Under the pieces are notes generated by a model that did not search any database, was not told the origin of the DNA, and worked only from the letters and a program-made list of their open reading frames with translations. Positions 9,054-16,523 of a stretch of 64,000 nt of DNA are shown one piece after another. Location: the NCBI RefSeq assembly GCF_900162685.1, contig NZ_LT727828.1, forward strand, positions 522,824-586,823, written 5' to 3'. The translations under genes were made by a program, and so were the position numbers. This stretch comes from Terribacillus halophilus (GTDB lineage Bacteria > Bacillota > Bacilli > Bacillales > Amphibacillaceae). Position 1 is the first letter of the stretch, and every line of letters begins with the position of its first letter.

Positions 9054-9100
9054 TGTAAGTGCTTACTTCCATCTTACGTCCTGTGTATGCGATTTCACAA
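9054..9100 (-). promoter_or_regulatory. mtl operon promoter with CRE-like site
   Basis: On the minus strand TTGTGA (9095-9100) and TAAGAT (9071-9076) are separated by 18 bp and resemble sigma-A -35/-10 elements. TGTAAGTGCTTACT at 9054-9067 matches the CcpA-site consensus TGWAARCGYTWNCW at 13 of 14 positions and would cover the transcription start, the classic roadblock position. Promoter hexamers are approximate; the CRE match is good. Confidence 0.65.
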
Positions 9101-9267
9101 CAGAAACAAACACCACCTTTGTCACGCGTATTCCTGCCAATGGTGTCTAATGCTATGTATTAGCTTAGGTAGAAGGACGCATCTTATACTGTCGAATAGA
9201 AATATGACACTTTTGTTACTAATAGCCTTCTCTATTGGAAAAGAAACGTAAAGTTTACTAAAAAAGA

Positions 9268-9294
9268 TACAGATTTCTGAGATGTATCCGATAT
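9268..9294 (+). promoter_or_regulatory. Candidate sigma-D promoter of motAB
   Basis: TACA at 9268-9271 and TCCGATAT at 9287-9294 are 15 bp apart. The sigma-D (flagellar) consensus is TAAA-N15-GCCGATAT, so this matches 3 of 4 and 7 of 8 bases. It lies 36 bp before the motA start. In B. subtilis motAB is transcribed by sigma-D, so context supports it. Confidence 0.6.
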
Positions 9295-9330
9295 AAGGAG
9301 TAATCAAAACTAATCTAGGAGAATGGAAAT

Positions 9331-10122
9331 ATGGATAAATCTTCACTAATTGGTGTCATATTAGGCCTGGTTGCGGTTGGTGTCGGAATGGTATTAAAGG
9401 GTGTCAGTCCTGCTGCGCTTATTAATCCTGCTGCCATACTGATCATTCTAGTCGGTACGGCTGCTTCCGTAACACTAGCCTTCCCAGGAAACGAATTAAA
9501 ACGATTTCCGAAGCTGCTCGGTGTTGTATTTAAAAGTAAGCAACAATTTGATACGAAACAACTTGTCACTATGTTCTCTGAATGGTCCCAAATAAGCCGA
9601 AAAGAAGGATTGCTGGCATTGGAAAACAGTACGCGTGATGTAGAGGATGACTTCCTTCGTAACGGCTTAAGCATGGCAGTCGATGGAGAATCACCAGAAT
9701 ATATCCGTAATGTGCTGAATGAAGAAGTAGATGCCTTGGAAGACCGTCATGCAATTGGAGCTGCTATCTTCACGCAGGCAGGTACTTATGCACCTTCGCT
9801 AGGTGTACTAGGCGCTGTTATTGGACTAATAGCAGCACTTGGTGATATATCAGATATTGATAAGTTAAGCCACGCTATTGCAGCAGCCTTCGTTGCTACT
9901 TTAATGGGGATTTTCATGGGGTATGTTATTTGTCACCCGATTGCCAACAAGCTGAAACGAAAAACACAGCAAGAAGTACAGCACAAGCTATTGATGGTAG
10001 AAGGTATTCTTTCCATTTTGGAAGGTGAAACGCCGCGAATGCTTGAGCAGAAGCTGCTCGCTTATCTGCCGAGCAAAGAAAAAGCTGAATTTAGCGATGC
10101 AGAAGAGGAAGTAGCGGTATGA
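9331..10122 (+). CDS. motA: Flagellar motor stator protein MotA
   Basis: Proton-channel subunit of the flagellar stator, with four membrane segments. The 263-residue protein follows B. subtilis MotA closely, with MDKSSLIGVILG at the N terminus, a cytoplasmic loop (EGLLALENS, SMAVDGESPEYI) and a conserved GAAIFTQAGTYAPSLGVLGAV membrane segment starting near residue 147. The ATG has AGGAG nine bases upstream. Its stop overlaps the motB start (ATGA). Similarity to MotA rather than the sodium-type MotP is inferred from the N-terminal sequence; ion specificity cannot be proven here. Confidence 0.93.
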   Translation: MDKSSLIGVILGLVAVGVGMVLKGVSPAALINPAAILIILVGTAASVTLAFPGNELKRFPKLLGVVFKSKQQFDTKQLVTMFSEWSQISRKEGLLALENSTRDVEDDFLRNGLSMAVDGESPEYIRNVLNEEVDALEDRHAIGAAIFTQAGTYAPSLGVLGAVIGLIAALGDISDIDKLSHAIAAAFVATLMGIFMGYVICHPIANKLKRKTQQEVQHKLLMVEGILSILEGETPRMLEQKLLAYLPSKEKAEFSDAEEEVAV

Positions 10123-10943
10123 GCAGGAAGCGCAAGCACAAAAAACACGAAGAACATGTCGACGAATCCTGGCTTCTCCCTTATGCAGATCTTCTGACCC
10201 TGCTGCTGGCGCTTTTTATCGTTTTGTTTGCAACCAGTTCCATCGATGCGCAGAAATTCAATAAGATATCTGATAGCTTCAGCAGTGTGTTGCATGGCGG
10301 AGAGGGTTTGTTGGAATCAAATACGAGCATGACGCCTGGAAATGAGACAAGTTCTACTGTTATTGACCAGAATAACGAAGAAGAAAAGAAAGAAGAAGAA
10401 ACACAAGAGGCTGCCGTAACACAAGAAGCCGACGATAAAGAAGTGAATGAAGCTGATCTCGAAGCGGCAGAGCGGGAAGAATTGCAGCAGATTCAAGAAA
10501 AGATTGAAACATATATAAATGATAAGGATTTGAGTAATAAGTTTTCCACAGATCTTACGGATGAGGGATTGCTGTTAACGATTAACGATAACGTGTTATT
10601 CAATTCCGGCAGCAGTGAAGTCAGTGTAAAAGATGAAGAAATTGCCAGAGAGATTTCCGAGCTGCTCGTGATGGACCCGCCTCGAGAAGTGATCATTAGC
10701 GGACACACAGATAATGTGCCTATCAGTACATCCTCTTATCACTCTAACTGGGAGCTTAGTGTGATGCGTTCTGTTAATTTCATGAAGCTTGTATTAGAAA
10801 ATGACAAGCTTGATCCACGTTGGTTTAGTGCCAAGGGGTATGGCGAGTTCAAGCCAATTGCTTCAAATGATACAGCTGAGGGCAAAGAGAAAAACCGCAG
10901 AGTAGAAGTATTAATCCTTCCGCGAACAGCAAAGACAGAATAA
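10119..10943 (+). CDS. motB: Flagellar motor stator protein MotB
   Basis: Stator subunit that anchors the motor to peptidoglycan. A basic, His-rich N terminus leads to a single membrane helix with the essential aspartate in the PYAD motif (residue 24). An acidic, low-complexity linker of about 60 residues rich in Glu follows (about 75-130), then a C-terminal OmpA/MotB peptidoglycan-binding domain with SGHTDNVPIS and NRRVEVLI. It overlaps motA by four bases. The acidic linker is more Glu-rich than is usual. A terminator follows directly. Confidence 0.93.
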   Translation: MSRKRKHKKHEEHVDESWLLPYADLLTLLLALFIVLFATSSIDAQKFNKISDSFSSVLHGGEGLLESNTSMTPGNETSSTVIDQNNEEEKKEEETQEAAVTQEADDKEVNEADLEAAEREELQQIQEKIETYINDKDLSNKFSTDLTDEGLLLTINDNVLFNSGSSEVSVKDEEIAREISELLVMDPPREVIISGHTDNVPISTSSYHSNWELSVMRSVNFMKLVLENDKLDPRWFSAKGYGEFKPIASNDTAEGKEKNRRVEVLILPRTAKTE

Positions 10944-10970
10944 CAGTCCTAACGGGCTGTTATTTTTTTA
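10939..10970 (+). terminator. Terminator of motAB
   Basis: Arms AATAACAGTCC / GGGCTGTTATT with one GU pair and a TAAC loop, followed by a run of seven T. The stem overlaps the motB stop codon. Confidence 0.88.
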
Positions 10971-11078
10971 TTTATACACATGAAAATGCTTACACTAGAA
11001 TAGTGGAATAAGGTAGGATTGAGTTAGGGTAATTTGTGAAATAATAGGTAATGAGCAGGAAAGAACGGAGGAAATCAG

Positions 11079-11879
11079 ATGGTTACGAAAGAATCTTTAC
11101 CACAGCCGGTGACAGAGGCGTCTAAACGTAATCGGCAGCAGCAGGATGAACGTGTAGACTTATGTCCCGCAATTTGTAAGGATAACAAGATACCGGTGCA
11201 TTATTATTTTGTGTATATGCCCAGCAATGAACGATTGCTTGTCGCAGAGGACGGCAGAGTCCCAGCAGAGCATGAAGTGGAGGAATTGGCAGGTAGGTAC
11301 TATCGTTATATGACGAGCGTACAGACGATTCAGCGTTTGACTTCTGATAATGGAGTCAAGCTGACGGATAAACGTTACCATACATTTCGTGAACTATTGG
11401 AGAATGTCGAAAAGAATGTTATGCATCTAGCGACAGATATGATCCAACAGTCTTTTTCCCAGTTCTCTGATCTATTGGATACGATTCGTGAACAGCAACT
11501 AATCATATTGAAGCATACAGACGAAGCAGAGAAGCTAATGAACGATACCATTGAAAAAGGTACATTTACAATAGCAGAGCAAGAATTGATGGAGAGACAT
11601 GTGAATCAAGTCATTCAAGCACAGTATACAATCGCGCAGAAAAAACAGGAGACGATGGACAGTCAAGCCGAAGTATTTGAGTTCTTTAAAGAAGAAATGT
11701 GGCTTGATTTGAAGCTGATGACGTATTATGTTCGACTTCGCTACTTAAGAAAAGAACTTTGGAGTGAAGACGAGGCATTTATGAAAAATCCTGACAGTCC
11801 AGCATTGCTGCCGGAAAGTCAGGATGATCAGTTTGATGCTTTTATTAAACATAAACTGCGAAATGAAAGAAAATCTTAG
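11079..11879 (+). CDS. Unrecognised helical cytosolic protein
   Basis: I do not recognise this 266-residue protein. It has no signal peptide or membrane segment. After a polar start, an early CPAICKD segment holds two cysteines (about residues 28 and 32), followed by a short region with beta character (HYYFVYMP). The rest (about 95-225) reads as long amphipathic helices rich in Glu, Gln and Lys, coiled-coil-like. The ATG follows a GGAGG site at a spacing of seven. It lies after the motAB terminator, so it is a separate unit, and its stop overlaps that of the convergent histidinol-phosphatase gene by four bases. Codon use looks like that of its neighbours, so it is very likely a real gene. Confidence 0.75.
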   Translation: MVTKESLPQPVTEASKRNRQQQDERVDLCPAICKDNKIPVHYYFVYMPSNERLLVAEDGRVPAEHEVEELAGRYYRYMTSVQTIQRLTSDNGVKLTDKRYHTFRELLENVEKNVMHLATDMIQQSFSQFSDLLDTIREQQLIILKHTDEAEKLMNDTIEKGTFTIAEQELMERHVNQVIQAQYTIAQKKQETMDSQAEVFEFFKEEMWLDLKLMTYYVRLRYLRKELWSEDEAFMKNPDSPALLPESQDDQFDAFIKHKLRNERKS

Positions 11880-12667
11880 CTTAAAGGTACAGCTTTCGGC
11901 TCGCGGTTTTCAAATTGGTGAATATGAGTAAAACCACATTGCCGCGCAATTTGCGCGGCTTCTTTAATTCCAGCACCGACTGTTTCTGCTTTATGGGAAT
12001 CCGATCCAAGTGTCAAAATTCTGCCGCCTAAGTCATGATAAAGCGATACGATTTGCGGAGTCGGCATCGCTTCACCGAGTGAGCTGCGCATACCGGATGT
12101 ATTAATTTCTATTCCAATTCCGCGCTGTATCGCTTTTTCCAGAACGGCTGCGATTTGATCTTTGTGCTGCTCAAAAGAATAGATTCCATGACCTTCTTGG
12201 ACAGCATACCGCTTCATCAGATCTATATGTGCCAAAACATCGATATCTGCATCAGATACAAGCTTGTACATCTCTGCAAAATAGTCATGATAAAATGTCT
12301 CTGGATTAGCGCGCAAATGCAGGCGCAGCTTTTGGTTGCCTATATTATGCACAGAACCCATGATGAAATCAAAAGGAATGTGCTGAAGCGCTTTTGTATA
12401 AACATCCATCATCAAATGCGGCTCGCATAGCTCGATCCCCATTTTTATAGTTAGCTGATCGCCAAATTGTTCCCGTGATGCGGCAATGTCCGCTTGGTAT
12501 TTAGTAAAATCCATATGACCATAGGTGGGCGCCAATGGATTAACAGAATAATGTTCAGTGAAACAAATCTCTTTGATACCTTTGCCGATTGCTTCCTGAC
12601 AGACATCTTGCATGACTGCTTTAGAATCAATCGAATTGTTCGTGTGATGATGGTAATCCATATACAT
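11876..12667 (-). CDS. hisK: PHP-family histidinol-phosphatase
   Basis: Dephosphorylates histidinol phosphate in histidine synthesis; a cytosolic metal enzyme. The 263-residue protein has the PHP metal-binding HHHT motif at its N terminus, FTEHYS near residue 38, a GSVHN segment, AHIDLMKR and a C-terminal GSDSHKAE motif, all expected metal ligands. The ATG at 12667 is preceded by AAGAAGG. No other his gene is in the window, which is normal for this phosphatase in Bacillaceae. HisJ/HisK symbols are both used for the family, so the symbol is approximate. The 3' end overlaps the preceding plus-strand gene by four bases. Confidence 0.85.
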   Translation of the reverse strand: MYMDYHHHTNNSIDSKAVMQDVCQEAIGKGIKEICFTEHYSVNPLAPTYGHMDFTKYQADIAASREQFGDQLTIKMGIELCEPHLMMDVYTKALQHIPFDFIMGSVHNIGNQKLRLHLRANPETFYHDYFAEMYKLVSDADIDVLAHIDLMKRYAVQEGHGIYSFEQHKDQIAAVLEKAIQRGIGIEINTSGMRSSLGEAMPTPQIVSLYHDLGGRILTLGSDSHKAETVGAGIKEAAQIARQCGFTHIHQFENREPKAVPLS

Positions 12668-12705
12668 GTCGCTAATCTGCCTTCTTTCCGTTTTGTTCGA
12701 ATTAA

Positions 12706-12725
12706 GTTATCCACTTGTGGATAAC
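12706..12725. promoter_or_regulatory. Palindromic pair of DnaA-box-like sites
   Basis: A 20-bp palindrome, GTTATCCAC-TT-GTGGATAAC with the centre shared. The minus strand carries a perfect DnaA box (TTATCCACA, plus-strand positions 12716-12724), and the plus strand carries TTATCCACT, one base off. It lies in the 112-bp gap upstream of the histidinol-phosphatase gene. Function unknown. Confidence 0.5.
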
Positions 12726-12779
12726 AGCCACGGAATAGTATAACAAATTTATTGTATATGTGCGATACCAATTAAGAGT

Positions 12780-13712
12780 TTAAGCCTTCATTAATTCTAG
12801 AATGTAAGAGAAGAATGCATCGTGATCCACATCATAAACCAATTGAATTCTTTTTCCGTTTTGATTCTCATATGTACGACCTTGTGATGGTCCGTCTGCT
12901 TCCACACTGACAGAAACAGATTTCTTCTTGACTAATGCTTCTTTTCCAACGGAAGCAGTTGTCAGCACATCCCACAAATAGTAAGTAGAATTTGTCTCAA
13001 AGTGAACGAGCGGAGGCACGGCAGCATAGCTTTGTCCGACAAAGTCTACACCTTCATACTTGCGGTTTTTCGCCCAATTGTTGCGGATATCCACAGTTAA
13101 AGGTACTTGATTGGTACTTTCCAAAGCGACCATATCAATTAGTATGTCACTTTTCCAAACAACGTCCATGGCTTCCGGATCCCAGAAAGCATTCCATTCT
13201 GCAGTTCCATCATGCTCGGGTTCTTCGACGTTGCCATTGGACAGCAAGGTGCCGCCCATCCAAACAAGCTTCTCAATATGCTGTTGGATAGAAGCATCTA
13301 CTTCTAATGCACGAGCCAAATCTGTTAGTGGTCCAATGAAGATGAGTGTCGTTTTCTCCTCTTGTGCTTTCAGCTTATCAATTAAATCTAAGTGTGCTGG
13401 TTTTTCAGCAACCTTTGTTTGCACAGGAAGCTGTTCATTTAGAATCGGCAGCGCATCAACGAAGAAAGCGTGCATTCTCCAATCTTTCGGAAAAGGATTT
13501 TTGCCTCGTGAAGTCGATGCAGCTATTTCTAGTGTTTCCGTATTACCGAATATATCGTTAATTTTACGACTGGCTGATAATGCTGGCTCCAAATAGCAAT
13601 CAGCTGGAATAACGGAACAGCCAATTAGGTTTACGTTCTCCATTTTTAGTAGCAAATACAGCGAGATTAAATCATCCACACCGCCATCGTGATTCAAGTA
13701 AACATTTTTCAT
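12780..13712 (-). CDS. Nucleoside hydrolase
   Basis: Member of the calcium-dependent ribonucleoside hydrolase family, splitting nucleosides into base and ribose. The 310-residue protein begins with the metal-binding motif in variant form, NHDGGVDD, instead of the usual DxDPGxDD: the first Asp is Asn and Pro is Gly, while the two later Asp and the central Asp remain. The late calcium-ligand Asp is present in YYLWDVLTT. An IFIGPLTDLA-type segment near residue 120 is typical. It stands alone with AAGGGAG before the ATG. Family is confident; the altered motif may mark a subfamily with a different substrate. Confidence 0.87.
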   Translation of the reverse strand: MKNVYLNHDGGVDDLISLYLLLKMENVNLIGCSVIPADCYLEPALSASRKINDIFGNTETLEIAASTSRGKNPFPKDWRMHAFFVDALPILNEQLPVQTKVAEKPAHLDLIDKLKAQEEKTTLIFIGPLTDLARALEVDASIQQHIEKLVWMGGTLLSNGNVEEPEHDGTAEWNAFWDPEAMDVVWKSDILIDMVALESTNQVPLTVDIRNNWAKNRKYEGVDFVGQSYAAVPPLVHFETNSTYYLWDVLTTASVGKEALVKKKSVSVSVEADGPSQGRTYENQNGKRIQLVYDVDHDAFFSYILELMKA

Positions 13713-13811
13713 TCTAAGACTCCCTTTCTTCTATGCTGTCTGACTTTCTTACTATATCATAGAAGAGAGAGTTAATTTTGAGTATTCGAATAATGGAAGG
13801 GGAACAGCATA

Positions 13812-14756
13812 ATGAAGCTAGTAACCTATAAAGCTGGAAAAGAGCTGCATCCATATCGGATTGGAAGCAGTGTCGAGGGGCGTATCATTGATCTGCAGGA
13901 AGCGTATCGGCATTTTCTTCTGTCAGAGGGAGAAGAGGATTTGGCCATGTCGGTAGCGAGTCTGCTGCCCGCTAATCCGCATGAGTTTTACCAAATGGGT
14001 CCCCAAGCGCTGAAACGGGCCTACCGAGCGGAGGCATTTGCGCTCACAGAGGGTCTTGAGACTGTACAATACAGATCAGAAGAAGTGAAATTAGGACCGC
14101 CAGTACCAAAACCAGGGAAGATTATTTGTGTAGGATTGAATTATAAAGATCATATAGAAGAGATGGGCAGAGAACTGCCGGAGTATCCAGTGTTGTTCGG
14201 TAAATTCGCCAATGCTGTTTGTGCCCATGACCAAGGTGTATACCACTCGAAGCAGACCGAAAAGCTGGACTATGAAGGGGAGCTTGCGGTTATCATTGGA
14301 AGAAGAGCACAAGAAGTTTCGGAGAGGGAGGCAATGGAATACATAGCTGGCTACACAATTGCTAATGACGTGACAGCACGTGACCTGCAGCGACGTACAC
14401 CGCAATTCCTGCAAGGGAAAACGCTGGACCGAAGCGCGCCAATGGGCCCGTATCTTGTTACTAGTGACGAGATTGAAGATGTTTCCAATCTTTCTATCCG
14501 AACATTTGTAAACGGGGAGAAGCGCCAGGACTCTAATACAGGACAGCTTATTTTCTCTGTTCCGCATCTTGTTTCATTTATCTCGGGGATTATGACGTTA
14601 GAGCCGGGGGATATAATTATGACCGGAACTCCAAATGGTGTAGGTTTTGCGATGGATCCGCCGCAGTTTTTGAAAGAAGGGGACGTAGTCGAGATTGAAA
14701 TAGAGGGTCTCGGTCAGCTTCGGAATCCTATCATTCCGAAACCATCACGATTCTAA
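13812..14756 (+). CDS. Fumarylacetoacetate hydrolase family protein
   Basis: A 314-residue member of the FAH superfamily: metal-dependent hydrolases, decarboxylases or isomerases of beta-keto acids. The C-terminal catalytic domain (about 98-312) shows VGLNYKDHIEEM, FGKFANAV, LDYEGELAVIIG with the metal-ligand glutamates, NDVTARDLQ, KTLDRSAPMGP and TGTPNGVG. The N-terminal ~95 residues are a smaller cap region. AAGGGGA precedes the ATG. No pathway partner is adjacent, so the substrate (5-oxopent-3-ene-tricarboxylate-like, acylpyruvate or oxaloacetate) is open. Confidence 0.88.
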   Translation: MKLVTYKAGKELHPYRIGSSVEGRIIDLQEAYRHFLLSEGEEDLAMSVASLLPANPHEFYQMGPQALKRAYRAEAFALTEGLETVQYRSEEVKLGPPVPKPGKIICVGLNYKDHIEEMGRELPEYPVLFGKFANAVCAHDQGVYHSKQTEKLDYEGELAVIIGRRAQEVSEREAMEYIAGYTIANDVTARDLQRRTPQFLQGKTLDRSAPMGPYLVTSDEIEDVSNLSIRTFVNGEKRQDSNTGQLIFSVPHLVSFISGIMTLEPGDIIMTGTPNGVGFAMDPPQFLKEGDVVEIEIEGLGQLRNPIIPKPSRF

Positions 14757-14759
14757 TAA

Positions 14760-14797
14760 AAAAGACAGCTCACCGCTTCGGCTGAGCTGTCTTTTCT
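14760..14797. terminator. Bidirectional terminator between FAH-family and HPr-like genes
   Basis: The arms AAAGACAGCTCA / TGAGCTGTCTTTT enclose a small inner CCG-CTT-CGG stem. T-rich on the plus side, A-rich on the other, so it fits both convergent genes. Confidence 0.85.
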
Positions 14798-14802
14798 CAT
14801 GT

Positions 14803-15060
14803 TTATTTGTCACTGATTTCTACAGGCAGTCCATTACTTAAGAACACATCCCGCATCGCTTTTTTAGCTTCTTCCGCATCCTCGCCGTATATTTCCAAGC
14901 GGAAAAAGTGGGAAGTAAGCACCGAATTAGACAGGCCGAGCATGCTTTTCGCATCTACCACTTTATTATCCATTACTAGTACAATGCTTGATTTAAATTG
15001 ATTCGCAGTCTGATTGATATCTACAGCAACATGAATAAGCGTCTTCTTTGATCGCATCAT
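14803..15060 (-). CDS. HPr/Crh-like protein lacking the phospho-histidine loop
   Basis: An 85-residue HPr-family protein. Alignable parts are the first strand (KTLIHVAVDI), QTANQF (helix 1 end), KVVDAKSMLGLS around the regulatory serine (Ser39 here, equal to HPr Ser46) and the C-terminal helix after YGEDAEEA. Compared with B. subtilis HPr from memory, about nine residues including the GIHARPA active-site loop are missing, so it cannot carry phosphate on histidine. It keeps the serine that HPr kinase modifies in HPr and Crh. Three ATG codons in a row follow AGGAGG; the second (spacing six) is chosen. A promoter and CRE-like site lie upstream. A CcpA co-regulator role is inference. Confidence 0.72.
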   Translation of the reverse strand: MMRSKKTLIHVAVDINQTANQFKSSIVLVMDNKVVDAKSMLGLSNSVLTSHFFRLEIYGEDAEEAKKAMRDVFLSNGLPVEISDK

Positions 15061-15131
15061 CATTCTCCTCCTACTAGCATTTTGCCACATCAAATTTTAC
15101 AGCAGCAGCGGAAAAGTGCAAGTATACATTT

Positions 15132-15187
15132 TGTTAGCGCTTACACTCTGTTTGATTGCAGTATAACATATTTCTTTGTTCGTGCAA
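15132..15187 (-). promoter_or_regulatory. Promoter and CRE-like site upstream of HPr-like gene
   Basis: On the minus strand TTGCAC (15182-15187) and TATACT (15160-15165) are 16 bp apart. TGTTAGCGCTTACA at 15132-15145 (plus-strand reading) matches the CRE consensus at 13 of 14 positions and sits about 15 bp downstream of the -10, a repressing position. The gene starts 72 bp further on. Confidence 0.65.
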
Positions 15188-15208
15188 CGATTTTAATAAA
15201 GCAATACA

Positions 15209-15648
15209 AGAGCTAGGGACAAAACAAGATTAATTTATCCTAAAAGCGAACGATGACTAGATTCATACTTTTTAATGCAGGCCTCTGACCTGCTGCTTTC
15301 TAACTTTAGCTGTTATCGTTGGACCAAGAGTGGCTTTTGAAGTTGACACCGACAAGAAAATCGCATCTTTTTCGAGGAGTCTACGTATTCTATCTACACT
15401 AGTGAAGCTCTCCCATAAAAAATCAGCGTAGGAAATACACGGAGACTCCCGCGGGAGGAAGGCTAGGTTAGACCCCGCAGTGCGCTTTTTGCACGAGGAG
15501 GCTCACCAGCCGCCCGCAGGAAAGCGGAGTGTATTTCCGAAGCAATGCTCTTATCTTCGTTCTCAATGCAAAAGATCCAAACTATGCTGCTGTTAAGTGC
15601 AGTATTGTTTGGATCTTTATATAGCTTAAACTGTTATGTCCCAGCCTC
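15209..15648 (-). repeat. Intergenic repeat element, copy 2 (~440 bp, inverted)
   Basis: Reverse-orientation relative of the elements at 1627 and 42540. Its first end (CAGCCTC on the plus strand, ending at 15648) is 5 bp after the stop codon of the GntR gene, on the same strand as that gene. The first hairpin with arms GATCCAAAC / GTTTGGATC is kept. The central GC-rich module is longest here (about 15430-15535) because it contains an extra segment with GACCCCGCAGTGCGC and GCACGAGGAGGCTCACC that copies 1 and 3 lack. The far end AGAGCTAGGGACAAAAC at 15209 is the imperfect inverted end. Confidence 0.85.
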
Positions 15649-15653
15649 TGTAT

Positions 15654-16400
15654 TCAGAAAAACTCGAAATTTTTCTCACTCTGACGAAAGCTTACTTCGA
15701 ATTTCCATTTCTTTGAATTAACGTAGTAAACATTTACATCCACGGGTTCATCTGCTGCCGTATAAGATGTTCTGGTTACCTTAATTAATGGCGTATGTGC
15801 ATCATCCAGCTGAAGGACATCTTTTAAATAATCATCAGCCATAATAGCCTCGATTTCTTCATCCGCTCGCGCTACCTTCACCTGGAATTCTTCATTTAAT
15901 ATCTCTGCAATAGAGAAAAAATTTTCGTTTGATTGCAGCGATTCCACGGGAAAACGCGGATGCAGATAATGCTGCAAATAGATGATAGGATCGCCTTCAT
16001 AAAAACGGATGCGCGTCATTTTGGTCAGCTGTGCACTGTCACTATCCGTTAACTTCAGCAGCGGCGAAATCGCGGCCGGTGCTGGTACTTTCTCGACATC
16101 AATTGTGCGTGAAGTAATCTTTTCCCACTCACTTAAGTAGTAATTGGTGAACCCAGTCATTCTTGTCCAAAGCTGTTTGGGGCGATTGTCAGATACAAAG
16201 GATCCGCGCCCTTGAAGCCTGTAGATAAAACCGTCACTTTCCAGTTTGGATAAGGCCTGTCTCACAGGTGTTCTGCTTGCATGATAAAGCTGATCCAGTT
16301 CTTTTTCAGATGGAAGCTTTTGGCCTTCTTTATAGTATCCGCTCATGATCTTACTGACAAGATCATCATAGATGGTCTTATACAAAGACTTAATTTTCAC
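15654..16400 (-). CDS. GntR/HutC-family transcriptional regulator
   Basis: A 248-residue repressor-type regulator. The N-terminal winged HTH (about 5-72) has the GntR pattern KLPSEKELDQLYHASRTPVR and ends in GRGSFV; the C-terminal UTRA ligand domain (about 95-240) binds an effector. It lies downstream of the symporter gene on the same strand, separated by a terminator, and has its own promoter with a perfect dyad over the -10. Control of the symporter plus its small partner is a reasonable inference from adjacency. The effector is unknown. Confidence 0.88.
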   Translation of the reverse strand: MKIKSLYKTIYDDLVSKIMSGYYKEGQKLPSEKELDQLYHASRTPVRQALSKLESDGFIYRLQGRGSFVSDNRPKQLWTRMTGFTNYYLSEWEKITSRTIDVEKVPAPAAISPLLKLTDSDSAQLTKMTRIRFYEGDPIIYLQHYLHPRFPVESLQSNENFFSIAEILNEEFQVKVARADEEIEAIMADDYLKDVLQLDDAHTPLIKVTRTSYTAADEPVDVNVYYVNSKKWKFEVSFRQSEKNFEFF

Positions 16401-16428
16401 ATCGTCTCATCCTTTTAAATAGAATAGC

Positions 16429-16465
16429 TGAACCTAATGATAGGAAGGTTCACTAGGAAAGTCAA
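16429..16465 (-). promoter_or_regulatory. Promoter and putative auto-operator of the GntR gene
   Basis: On the minus strand TTGACT (16460-16465) and TATCAT (16437-16442) are 17 bp apart. A perfect inverted repeat, TGAACCT (16429-16435) N10 AGGTTCA (16446-16452), brackets the -10 element, as expected for an autoregulated GntR operator. Confidence 0.6.
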
Positions 16466-16476
16466 CGTTATCATGG

Positions 16477-16515
16477 TAAAAAACAGGTTTGCCGCTATAA
16501 TCCTGGCAAACCTGT
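16477..16515 (-). terminator. Terminator of symporter gene
   Basis: Arms ACAGGTTTGCC / GGCAAACCTGT with an 11-base loop, followed on the minus strand by TTTTTT. It lies 9 bp after the symporter stop. Confidence 0.88.
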
Positions 16516-16523
16516 CTTCCGTT

